Shown: positions 26,818-36,206 of the stretch, in pieces
Position numbering within the stretch: position 1 is the first letter of the stretch
Layout: every line of letters starts with the position of its first letter
Assembly: GCF_001693735.1 (NCBI RefSeq)
Contig: NZ_LWDV01000005.1
Span: forward strand, 28,222-92,221
Length of the DNA stretch: 64,000 nucleotides
Direction of reading: 5' to 3'
From: Orenia metallireducens
GTDB taxonomy: Bacteria; Bacillota; Halanaerobiia; Halobacteroidales; Halobacteroidaceae
Program-made: the position numbers and the translations under genes
Notes under the pieces: generated by a model
What the model was told of the DNA's origin: nothing
Database searches by the model: none
Seen by the model: only the letters and a program-made list of their open reading frames with translations

Positions 26818-26862
26818 ATTAAAACTGGTCCTTAGCTAGGGATCAGTTTTAATTTTTTTATT
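26818..26862 (+). terminator. Terminator after agrD
   Basis: AATTAAAACTGGTCC pairs with GGGATCAGTTTTAATT (one mismatch), followed by TTTTTTATTT. Confidence 0.85.
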
Positions 26863-27042
26863 TCTCTTCTTAATAATTTATTATTTTTCAAATCTATAGA
26901 TTAGGAGGTGATTGAATTTGTGAAAAGATAGAATAGCTTATTACTAATCTCATTAATAATATTTATATTTATCTTCATTTAAATAAAACTTAAGCCACAT
27001 GCTTTAGCTTGTGGCGAGATTATATCAGAAAAAGGGGGAGAA
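26863..27042. other. Spacer with an orphan Shine-Dalgarno and an IS605-like hairpin
   Basis: AGGAGGTGATTG at about 26903 is a near-perfect ribosome-binding site. It is followed by GTG and, three codons later, TAG. If the TAG is ignored, a short hydrophobic peptide (NSLLLISLIIFIFIFI) would follow. Near 26994-27016 a GCCACA...TGTGGC hairpin with a GCTTTAGC loop resembles the terminal hairpins of IS200/IS605 elements. Both are weak observations. Confidence 0.3.
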
Positions 27043-27051
27043 TTGAATAAA

Positions 27052-28113
27052 ATGAAAATATGTAATAAAATACTAGTCTTACTTATATTATTCACTTTAG
27101 CTTTTACGCTGACTGCTTGTCAAGTAGAACAGACTAGACAAGACCAGCAAGTAATAAAGCCAGAAGATATACCAGAGTATGTATTAGTACAAGAAAGATT
27201 AATAGATTCAGATGGAAAAGTTTATGGTACAGTAGATTATGACTATAATGATTATGGTCAAATAATTGAGGTGATTTACAAAAATGAAGCTGGTAAGGTA
27301 ATAGAGCATAAGAAGTATAGATATAATGATAAAGGCTTACTAGTAGAGAGAAAAGTACTTAAAGTAGTAGATGATTGGACTAAGTACTCTTGGAGAGGAG
27401 GGACTTATGATTTAAAAGAATTGAATAAAAAGAGAGTAGTCCATGAAAATATGTACTTAAATAAAGGGACAAGTAGCTATCAATACAATGATAAGAATCA
27501 ACTAGTATATTTTGAAGAGAAGAATGAAGAAGGTAAGAAAGTTAGATGGATGAGGTTTAAGTATCATAGTAATGGAAATATAAAATCAAGATATACAGAG
27601 CATGCTAATGGTTATAAAGAAGAGTATTATTTTGATGAAGACGGAAAGTGGATAAAAAGAATAAAAAATGAATACCATGGAAAAAAAATAGAAACAGCAA
27701 AACGAGATAAATATGGAAATGTTACAGAAACAACTGAAAAAAATGAAGAAGGAGAAGTTACTGATAAGGCATTCTTTAAAAATGAATATAAAGATGGAAC
27801 ATTAAGGAAATCAATTGTAGAAGATGATTATGGTTCATTTATATTTGAATATGATGAAGATGGGAATAAAACGAAATATATACAGAAAAGTAGAAGTGGG
27901 ATGATATTAGATTGGGAAGAATATAAATATAATGATAAAGGAAAGCAAGTTTTACGTATAGTAAAGAATGAGGACGGTAAAATCATAGGTAAGTATAAGA
28001 CAATATGGGAATATGATAAAAATGATAACATAATAAAAGGACAAGGGATTAATTTATTAAAAGAAGATGCAAAAAATAGTTGGAAGGAATATCAATATAA
28101 AAAATTAAACTAG
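27052..28113 (+). CDS. Lipoprotein with YD-like repeats
   Basis: A 353-residue predicted lipoprotein with a short signal peptide and lipobox LTAC (C23). The rest is built of about 20-25-residue units with Y-x-Y-N/D-x-G-x-x (for example YDYNDYGQIIEVIYKNEAGK and YRYNDKGLLVERK). These resemble RHS/YD repeats or YwqK-type immunity lipoproteins. The TTG at 27043 has very close spacing to the GGGGGAG site and ATG 27052 has long spacing, so the start is uncertain. It lies 15 nt before a large protein gene, suggesting a lipoprotein partner or immunity protein of that product; that role is inference. Confidence 0.65.
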   Translation: MKICNKILVLLILFTLAFTLTACQVEQTRQDQQVIKPEDIPEYVLVQERLIDSDGKVYGTVDYDYNDYGQIIEVIYKNEAGKVIEHKKYRYNDKGLLVERKVLKVVDDWTKYSWRGGTYDLKELNKKRVVHENMYLNKGTSSYQYNDKNQLVYFEEKNEEGKKVRWMRFKYHSNGNIKSRYTEHANGYKEEYYFDEDGKWIKRIKNEYHGKKIETAKRDKYGNVTETTEKNEEGEVTDKAFFKNEYKDGTLRKSIVEDDYGSFIFEYDEDGNKTKYIQKSRSGMILDWEEYKYNDKGKQVLRIVKNEDGKIIGKYKTIWEYDKNDNIIKGQGINLLKEDAKNSWKEYQYKKLN

Positions 28114-28128
28114 AAGAAAGGAAAAAAT

Positions 28129-31100
28129 ATGAATAGAGAAGAAAAGTTAATAGAAAATATCAATAAAAGAATAAATGATTTAAAAATTAAAAGTGGTAAA
28201 GTAGTTGGTTTTGGAAGAGATTATGATGAAGACCTTGAGGAATTTATGAATTCAGGACACTTTTATCTCTATGATGTAGAGAACGGTCAACCGATAGTAT
28301 CTTCTGAAATTGAATTAGTTCCTTATAATTGGAATGATGGTGATAGTGAAAGAGAAAATCTAAGAAAAGCAAATAAAGAAGCCGATGATTACACCCAAGC
28401 TTTCAACGCTAATGACCAGGAAGCAAGAGATATGTTAGAGAATGACTTATATTATTTATCAGATTGGGGGATGACCTTTGCAGATTCTTGGGACAGTGCA
28501 GTTGAAGTTTTGGGAGAAAGTGTTAGTGAGGTAGCCTTAGGAATAAGTAAAGAGATTGGAAAGGATGGAGCTAAGGATGTAGTAGTAGGAATAGATGATA
28601 CTGGAACTAGTAATTTAGTAGATAAAGGGGTCTATGCTAAAGAAGAGATTGAGAAAAAACAAGCTAATAATATAGCTGAAGCAATGAAACTTATGGCAGG
28701 AATAGTTTATAATGAAGCAGGAGAAGAATGGAAGTCTGGAACATACAGTGAATTAATAGAAAAAGTAAAGTTTGGTGAAAACATCTCCAAAGATCTTATT
28801 AAAAAGATTGCAGGTAATTTTGCTGCTGTTTATGGACCAGCGATATTAGAAGTAAGAAAACAACTGCGAAGTGGAATGATTACTGAAAGGGATTTCCTAA
28901 GAACACTAAATCGTGAAATACAACTAAATCGTATTGCAGCTAGAACCATGGGAATGATTATGTGTTTAGGAACTTCATTTATCAAAACCTGTATATTGCA
29001 GTTAGTTTTATTAGGTGGTACATTATGTTTGTCAGCTCAACCTCTTTCTATGGGTGTTAGAGAAGCAGTTAAGGGTAAGATGGAAGATGGTGAAGTCAAT
29101 TCTAAACAAGTTGTTAAAGAGATTAAAAATGCTTTAGAAAAACAATTTAATCTAAAGAAATTATTCTTTGGAAACGATAATATCTCTATGTTATTTGCAA
29201 CAAATTCAGAAGATAAGATGATAGCAGAGTTAGAGATTGACGGACCAGCAGTAGGAGATATGTTTGAAATAGTTGGCGAAAATCTAAAAGACCTTAACTT
29301 TAAAGGTGTTTTAAAGGGTCTTAACCCTCAAGATAAAGAAAAGTACAAAAATGAGGTCAAAGGAGTAAAATGCTACTATGGAAGTGTTCCGGCAATCGGT
29401 AATTTAATGATTCAAGAAGATGAGAATGGTAGAGACCAGAACTTTGTAGCTTTCTTTGAGTTTAGTAATCCCATCTATTCAGAAGGGGTTAGTCATTCTG
29501 GATATAAAGTTATCATGAATAAGATAATAGATAATGTCTTTAATAAGAAAACTAATCAAGCAACAGGAGAAGAAGAGTATGTATTGACCTCCTTTAAAGA
29601 TGTAGAGTATAAGAAAGATGTTCCAAGATTAATCCATAGCCTCGATAGTGACAAGAAGAATCAAATTATTATCCATACCTATAAAATAGGAGAAAAACAT
29701 GTTGTCTTTTTCCCTTTTGAAGCCAAAAGAACAGTCCGTAATTTAGCACCAGACTCCTATTTTGGAAGATTGAAAAAATTTGGTGATAATTATTTAAGGA
29801 AATTATTAAAACAAGGTATAGAGGTTGGTGAAGGTTGGGATAGGGTAAATTGGGACTATTATTTAATAACTCACATAAGTATACTGGACAAGCAGGCAGC
29901 AGAATATAATCTAGATTTAGAAAAGAATCAGATAACTTATAAAGATATTTTAGATAAAAAGTATAATCAGTTTATCTATGAAGATAATTATTTGAAAAAA
30001 GGTTTAACTGGAAATATTTTTAGTGATAATGAAAAAGACTTTAAAGATAATTATTTAATCTTATCAAGTAAGTATCAAGACCATCAATTTTTCAGCTCTA
30101 CTTATAATATTTTAGAAGGAAGTTTAGAAGATAAAAAAGGAGATAAAGTAGACTTATTATTAAAACTACTTAACTTAAAAGAAGATAAAGATCCTAGTGA
30201 TAAGTTTGAATATTTGGCTGGTTTTGGAGCTAGAAAAGATTATGGTGATGGTAATAAGGGAATTGGAGATATTTTGATTAATGGTCATAAAGTGGGTCAA
30301 AATTTAAATTTAAAGAAGAAACTTGTTCGAGAAGAAGATGAGAGAGTAGAGTATGAGGAAGAGATTTATAAGGATGAGGATAAAAAAGAGGTTCTCTTTA
30401 CTGTAGAATATAAATATTATCCTAAATCGAACAATCTAATTATAAATTATGGAAAAGGAGATTCTTTAAAGATTGAAAACTTTAAAAATAATGATTATGG
30501 AATCTTCTTGCCAAAGGTTTATAATGTAGTACATGGTAGCTTTGGTTCTAATAAGCAAGGTGTTGGTGAGCCAGCCTTTGTACAAGAAACTGAAGAAATA
30601 AAAGAGTATTTAGGTAAAGGCGGAGAAGCGATAACATTAGATGGTCAAGTAATAGGAAGAGAGATTGAATTTATAGGAGAAGCTGGTTCTGCTCAAGGCA
30701 AAGAATATTACCTTTATTCTGATAAGGAATTTGAAGATATATATTATCTGTATACATTGGATGGAAATATGGTATTAATTCAATATGGAGATTATTCAGG
30801 TAATCAAGGGGAGGTTTTATATAAAAACTCTATTTTAATAGAAGATTTCAAAAATGGAGATTTTGGATTAAGATTTGAAGTTGAATATCCAGTTTTATAT
30901 GGAAGGGATAATGTAGTAAATGTAAACAATTATCATAAAGAATATAAGTTTGATGAAGGGAACAATTGTTATATCTATAACGATTCTAATGGGGAAGGAA
31001 CTATCTTTATAAATGGCTCTAGTAGTAGAGAAGTAGATATTAGGAACTATTTAAGAAATAATAAGCAGAATGAATTTAAAGACAATTATAGGAATTATTA

Positions 31101-31293
31101 TTTATTAAAAGGTACTACTTTAACTATAAAATATGGACAGACGCTAGTTATTTCTGATCCTGAAGGAACAGTTCAGAAGAATAAAGAAGAGGGATACACT
31201 ATAGAAATCAAAAAATTTAGAAACGGAGATTATGGTATTAATTTACCAATTCAGATAGGCTATTTAAGTGGGAGTGGAGGACAGAGTGCTTAA
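28129..31293 (+). CDS. Large multidomain protein of unknown function, putative effector or secreted protein
   Basis: A 1054-residue protein without a signal peptide. Residues 1-270 are acidic and helical. A hydrophobic patch at about 274-303 (MGMIMCLGTSFIKTCILQLV and onward) could insert in a membrane. The middle is a mixed alpha/beta region. The last 350 residues carry three modules of about 120 residues. Each ends in the motif I-x-x-F-x-N-x-D-x-G-I/L-x-L/F, at about 782, 903 and 1025. Similar IxNFxxGDxGIxL motifs are known from RTX-type proteins. The next gene has one more copy in its PAAR-like product. I recognise no catalytic domain. Gene order (lipoprotein, this, PAAR-like) suggests a secreted effector unit. 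Confidence 0.6.
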   Translation: MNREEKLIENINKRINDLKIKSGKVVGFGRDYDEDLEEFMNSGHFYLYDVENGQPIVSSEIELVPYNWNDGDSERENLRKANKEADDYTQAFNANDQEARDMLENDLYYLSDWGMTFADSWDSAVEVLGESVSEVALGISKEIGKDGAKDVVVGIDDTGTSNLVDKGVYAKEEIEKKQANNIAEAMKLMAGIVYNEAGEEWKSGTYSELIEKVKFGENISKDLIKKIAGNFAAVYGPAILEVRKQLRSGMITERDFLRTLNREIQLNRIAARTMGMIMCLGTSFIKTCILQLVLLGGTLCLSAQPLSMGVREAVKGKMEDGEVNSKQVVKEIKNALEKQFNLKKLFFGNDNISMLFATNSEDKMIAELEIDGPAVGDMFEIVGENLKDLNFKGVLKGLNPQDKEKYKNEVKGVKCYYGSVPAIGNLMIQEDENGRDQNFVAFFEFSNPIYSEGVSHSGYKVIMNKIIDNVFNKKTNQATGEEEYVLTSFKDVEYKKDVPRLIHSLDSDKKNQIIIHTYKIGEKHVVFFPFEAKRTVRNLAPDSYFGRLKKFGDNYLRKLLKQGIEVGEGWDRVNWDYYLITHISILDKQAAEYNLDLEKNQITYKDILDKKYNQFIYEDNYLKKGLTGNIFSDNEKDFKDNYLILSSKYQDHQFFSSTYNILEGSLEDKKGDKVDLLLKLLNLKEDKDPSDKFEYLAGFGARKDYGDGNKGIGDILINGHKVGQNLNLKKKLVREEDERVEYEEEIYKDEDKKEVLFTVEYKYYPKSNNLIINYGKGDSLKIENFKNNDYGIFLPKVYNVVHGSFGSNKQGVGEPAFVQETEEIKEYLGKGGEAITLDGQVIGREIEFIGEAGSAQGKEYYLYSDKEFEDIYYLYTLDGNMVLIQYGDYSGNQGEVLYKNSILIEDFKNGDFGLRFEVEYPVLYGRDNVVNVNNYHKEYKFDEGNNCYIYNDSNGEGTIFINGSSSREVDIRNYLRNNKQNEFKDNYRNYYLLKGTTLTIKYGQTLVISDPEGTVQKNKEEGYTIEIKKFRNGDYGINLPIQIGYLSGSGGQSA

Positions 31294-31311
31294 GATAAGG
31301 AGGCTTTTATT

Positions 31312-32334
31312 ATGGAGATAGTATATGGTTTTAAGAAGGACAAAAATAATGATTATAAAGAAGATAGCAAACAAAGAGAAGGGAAAGCTAAAATAAAACT
31401 TGGTGATACTTTAATAGGTAAAGGAATAAAAGCTAAAGAGAATTCGAAAAATGAGTATATTGATATTTATGGCAATGAGTATGAAAAACTATCTAATGAT
31501 GAGTTGATGATTATAATTAATTCAGAAGAAGATCTGAAAGGTAGTCAATTGCCGATAGAAAATTTCCAAGAAGGAGATTTTGGTTTATGGCTTGAAGAAC
31601 CAGCTCCTTATTACTTAGAAGGTGATAAGATAGTTACTAAAGATGGGAAAAAGGCTTCTAAGGAGGATGTTTTAGCTTTAGAAGAGAATAAATTCCTAGA
31701 TGAAGATAATAGAATTCAAAATGAGTTCTTATGGATTTATGCTGGAGAGAAGATAAAATTTCCTGAGGAAGTAAAGGAAGAACAAACTCAAGAAGAAGAG
31801 AGTCAAAAAGATAAACAAGACCAAAGTACTACTAGGACTGTGGCAGGAGGTACAAGCAGTAGCAGTCAATCCAAGTCAGAAAATCAAGAGAGTAATAAGC
31901 AAGAAAGTAAAGAGAGTAGCTCTCCTACTAGCTTAGGGGCTAGTGGAAGTAAGTTATATGTCTGTGCAGGGGCTAAGTTAGAGTGTAGTCAAGGCGACAA
32001 AGAAGGGTCACTAAAAGTGGTAGCAGGTCATAACATTAAGATGCAAGGTAACTTGGTAGCTACTATGATGGATTATAAGCCTATGGCTAATATTCAGCCC
32101 TTTGGTAAATGCAAGAGCATGGCTAATCCTACGGTAGCAGCAGCTACAGCGGCTAATAAAGGAAAATTAAAGCCGATGCCTTGTGTACCCAATATCGTAG
32201 CACCTTGGACAGGTGGGAAGACAGATGTTAAGGTAGCAGGAAATCCTGCTTTGTTGGAAAGCTCCAAATTGACCTGTGCCTATGCAGGGATGATAAAGAT
32301 TACTGATCCAGGTCAAGGTTTAGTTAAGGGATAG
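31312..32334 (+). CDS. PAAR-like protein with DUF4280 domain
   Basis: A 340-residue protein. Residues 1-95 contain one copy of the module seen in the preceding protein (LPIENFQEGDFGLWL near 81). A Glu/Gln/Ser-rich linker covers about 150-210. The DUF4280/PAAR-like domain lies at about 213-338: a CAGAKLECSQG start, then ANIQPFGKCKSMANPTVAAA, GKLKPMPCVPNIVAPW and KLTCAYAGMIKI. PAAR-like tips cap secretion spikes and carry effectors in type VI and phage-tail-like systems. No sheath, tube or baseplate gene is in this window. Coupled to the 1054-residue protein by 18 nt. Confidence 0.8.
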   Translation: MEIVYGFKKDKNNDYKEDSKQREGKAKIKLGDTLIGKGIKAKENSKNEYIDIYGNEYEKLSNDELMIIINSEEDLKGSQLPIENFQEGDFGLWLEEPAPYYLEGDKIVTKDGKKASKEDVLALEENKFLDEDNRIQNEFLWIYAGEKIKFPEEVKEEQTQEEESQKDKQDQSTTRTVAGGTSSSSQSKSENQESNKQESKESSSPTSLGASGSKLYVCAGAKLECSQGDKEGSLKVVAGHNIKMQGNLVATMMDYKPMANIQPFGKCKSMANPTVAAATAANKGKLKPMPCVPNIVAPWTGGKTDVKVAGNPALLESSKLTCAYAGMIKITDPGQGLVKG

Positions 32335-32886
32335 GTATGTATTTTTATAAGTAAAGATATCTTTTTAATTATTACAAAAATCATTACATAATTCCCAGTC
32401 CTCTCTGGGTTTATCAACTCTTTGTGCCCTACAGGTAATAAAATACCCTACGAGTAATAAGTTTCAATTACTCTTCGTACAAAACAAGTAAGGTGAGCTT
32501 CTCCTAATTTTAGGAGATATTTTTTATTGCGAAGTGGTCGTTAGACCTAGAGAGAAGAGGAAAGATAAAAGAGAAAAAACTCCCACTTTTCCTCAGATAA
32601 GAAGAGACTGGGCGGTAGCCCATTTTACTCTTGTCCTTTAACATAGTAAATTAATAAAATATACGAATATTAATAATTTAAAAATCATTAAAATTCGACT
32701 TATCGTTGACTTTTATTTAATTGTTTGCTATCATATTAATGTTGAATAATAATTTACTAACATTGAATCTTGGTTATTAACTATTGTTTATAAATTACTA
32801 GCTTATTTTAAATTTTATAAATGATAGTTAGTAACTGAAGTTTTTGATGATACAGTATTAAAATTAACTGCTAGGAGGATAGATAA
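32335..32886. other. Long spacer at the right edge of the accessory block
   Basis: No gene found. A likely terminator (TCTCCTA, loop, TAGGAGA, T-rich) is at 32500-32526, and a weak GGGC...GCCC hairpin near 32610. Several words (GCCCTAC, CCTACGAGTAATAA, TTCGTAC) form imperfect inverted repeats at 32430-32480. AT-rich DNA then leads to purB with a CTAGGAGG site. Confidence 0.45.
32500..32526 (+). terminator. Likely terminator after the PAAR-like gene
   Basis: Seven perfect pairs (TCTCCTA with TAGGAGA), a 4-nt loop, and a TATTTTTTATT tract. Confidence 0.6.
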
Positions 32887-34182
32887 ATGATAAATAGATA
32901 TACTTTGCCAAAGATGCAGAAAATTTGGGATGAAGAGAATAAATTTAATAAATGGTTGGATATTGAAATAGCAGTCTGTGAAGCTTTAACAGAGACTGGA
33001 GAGATACCTCAAGATGATATGGATAAAATTAGAGAGAATGCATCCTTTAGTGTAGATAGAATTAAAGAGATAGAAAGAGAGACTCGCCATGATATTTTGG
33101 CCTTCTTAACAGCTGTTGCAGAAAGTTTAGGAGAGGAATCCAAGTATATACATATGGGTTTGACATCCTCTGATGTTAAAGATACTGCACGGGCTTTACA
33201 GATGAAAGAGAGTTTAGAGCTGATATTAGATGATTTGCAGGAATTAAAGCAGGCTTTAGCTAGGCAAGCTAAAAAATATAAGATGAGAGTAATGATTGGA
33301 CGGACCCATGGAGTACATGCTGAGCCAGTTACTTTAGGATTAAAGTTGGCTAACTGGTACTCAGAGGTTAATCGCCATATTGAACGGGTGGAACAATTGC
33401 TAGAGAGAATTAGTGTAGGGAAGATATCTGGAGCAGTAGGAACTTTTGCTAATATTAGTCCCAAGGTAGAAGAGTTAGCTTGTAAAAAACTAGGGATAAG
33501 AGCTGCTGCAATCTCTTCTCAGATTTTACAAAGAGACCGTCATGCTGAATACTTAAGTGTATTGGCTATTATCGCTAGTTCTTTAGATAAGTTTGCTACA
33601 GAGATTCGTAACTTACAGAGAACGGATATTTTAGAGATTGAAGAGAGCTTCAAAAAAGGTCAAAAAGGTTCTTCAGCAATGCCTCATAAGAAGAATCCAA
33701 TTACTTGTGAAAGAATTTCCGGATTATCTAGAGTTCTTAAAGCAAATGCTAATGTAGGTTTTGATAATGTAAATCTATGGCATGAGCGTGATTTGACCCA
33801 TTCTTCTCCTGAAAGGATAGTTTTACCTGATAGTAGTACTTTGATTGATTATATGTTAAATAAATTTACTGATGTAGTCGATAATTTAGCTGTATATGAA
33901 GAGAATATGGAAGCTAATTTAGCTAAGACTAAGGGGCTTATCTTCTCGCAGAAAGTAATGCTCTCTTTAGTAGATAAAGGACTATTAAGAGATGATGCTT
34001 ATGCTATCGTACAACGTAATGCTCTTAAAGCTTGGAATAGTGAGAAGACCTTTAAAGAATTATTATTAGCAGATAGTGAACTAATGGAACATATGAATAA
34101 AGAAGAAGTAGAGCAGATATTTGATTATTCTTATCATTTAAAGAATATAGATGTGATTTATCAAAGACTTGGACTTGAATAA
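32887..34182 (+). CDS. purB: Adenylosuccinate lyase, copy 1 (next to purA)
   Basis: A 431-residue lyase that acts at two steps: SAICAR to AICAR, and adenylosuccinate to AMP. The signature SSAMPHKKNPITCE is present near residue 260. GRTHGVHAEPVTLG and TSSDVKDTARALQM support the assignment. It is the shorter type, like B. subtilis PurB, and it lies just upstream of purA, the enzyme making its AMP-branch substrate. A second, 466-residue copy occurs at 48898. A repeat of family A lies between this gene and purA. Confidence 0.95.
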   Translation: MINRYTLPKMQKIWDEENKFNKWLDIEIAVCEALTETGEIPQDDMDKIRENASFSVDRIKEIERETRHDILAFLTAVAESLGEESKYIHMGLTSSDVKDTARALQMKESLELILDDLQELKQALARQAKKYKMRVMIGRTHGVHAEPVTLGLKLANWYSEVNRHIERVEQLLERISVGKISGAVGTFANISPKVEELACKKLGIRAAAISSQILQRDRHAEYLSVLAIIASSLDKFATEIRNLQRTDILEIEESFKKGQKGSSAMPHKKNPITCERISGLSRVLKANANVGFDNVNLWHERDLTHSSPERIVLPDSSTLIDYMLNKFTDVVDNLAVYEENMEANLAKTKGLIFSQKVMLSLVDKGLLRDDAYAIVQRNALKAWNSEKTFKELLLADSELMEHMNKEEVEQIFDYSYHLKNIDVIYQRLGLE

Positions 34183-34183
34183 T

Positions 34184-34300
34184 AATTTATAATTGACAAT
34201 GTACAATAGATAAGCGTAAAGAGAGCTAATAATATTATTTATTTTTTAATAATAGATTTTAATTATAAATTGTAAAATGTACATTGTACATTTTACATTT
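34184..34300. repeat. Family A inverted repeat between purB and purA
   Basis: Left words ATTTATAATTGACAATGTAC and right words TTATAAATTGTAAAATGTAC, with ACATTGTACATTTTACATTT after them, form long imperfect inverted arms. The layout resembles a small palindromic (MITE-like) element. Confidence 0.45.
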
Positions 34301-34315
34301 AGGGAGGCTTGTTAA

Positions 34316-35602
<1,287 letters not shown>

Positions 35603-35636
35603 GAATAATTATTAAATAAAATAAGGCTTTAATTAT

Positions 35637-35665
35637 TTGATATTTATTGATAGATTGGATATAAT
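35637..35665 (+). promoter_or_regulatory. Promoter of the ZTP riboswitch transcript
   Basis: TTGATA (35637-35642), a 17-nt spacer, TATAAT (35660-35665), about 20 bp before the aptamer P1 stem. Confidence 0.7.
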
Positions 35666-35686
35666 AAAAGTATAAAAGAATATAAA

Positions 35687-35760
35687 AGATTATACAACTG
35701 GCGGAAAGCATGGAATTAACCATGGGGGAGTATAATCTATTTAAAAATCGCCCGCCTGGA
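35687..35760 (+). promoter_or_regulatory. ZTP riboswitch (pfl RNA motif)
   Basis: AGATTATA (35687-35694) pairs perfectly with TATAATCT (35731-35738) as P1. The conserved AACTGGCGG follows the left arm. CATGG/CCATG (35709-35724) forms the inner stem, then GGGGGAG. After a short linker CGCCCGCCTGG supplies the pseudoknot and P3 side. These are the landmarks of the ZTP/pfl class, which senses ZMP/ZTP as a signal of folate (10-formyl-THF) shortage. The motif was named for its place before pfl genes, as here. Confidence 0.82.
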
Positions 35761-35797
35761 TAATGAATTATTAATCATTATTCAGGCGGGCTTATTT
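35750..35797 (+). terminator. Riboswitch terminator
   Basis: GCCCGCCTG (from 35750) pairs with CAGGCGGGC (from 35783), with an inner ATAATGA/TCATTAT stem, followed by TTATTTTTTG. It reuses the aptamer 3' side, so ligand binding and termination should be mutually exclusive. Confidence 0.85.
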
Positions 35798-36115
35798 TTT
35801 GTTAAAATTTATTCAAATTGAACCTTGATAAATAAATAACATAAAAAATGTTGTTGAAATTGTTATTTGAGTTTGAATTGTGTGAAAATTTTATGTTTTC
35901 ACTAAAAAACTAATTTAATTGACTATAAAAATAGCTTATGTTATTATTTAAACAAGATATATAGTTATTATCACTGCAAATAAATGATAATTTTTTAACA
36001 ATATAATATTAAATGATAAGTGTGACATAATTCACATCTTATTTATGGAAAGTATGGTAATATAAATTATAATAGTTTTGATAAAGAGATTCATTATTAA
36101 TGATTCTGGAATTGA

Positions 36116-36144
36116 TTGAAATTAGAATCATTATATGTTATAAT
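36116..36144 (+). promoter_or_regulatory. Second, proximal promoter of pflB
   Basis: TTGAAA (36116-36121), a 17-nt spacer, TATAAT (36139-36144). It lies 320 bp after the riboswitch terminator, so pflB can be transcribed without reading through the riboswitch. Confidence 0.7.
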
Positions 36145-36154
36145 CTGTTCATAA

Positions 36155-36169
36155 CGATAATTATTATCA
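36155..36169. promoter_or_regulatory. Fur/PerR-family operator at the pflB start site
   Basis: CGATAATTATTATCA matches the 7-1-7 Fur box (TGATAATnATTATCA) at 14 of 15 positions, with C for T at the first. It starts 11 bp after the -10 box, so a bound repressor would block initiation. Fur-like iron control, or PerR-like oxidative control of an oxygen-sensitive glycyl-radical enzyme, are both reasonable; no regulator gene is in the window. Confidence 0.6.
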
Positions 36170-36206
36170 TTTAATTATATAAGAATATAGGATGAGGGGG
36201 ATTACA

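Noticed and set aside
32335-32886. Riboswitch upstream of purB copy 1
   Set aside because: I searched for the purine (CTACC, CCGTAAA, GACTA), ykkC and ZTP core words and found none. Only terminator-like hairpins are visible.
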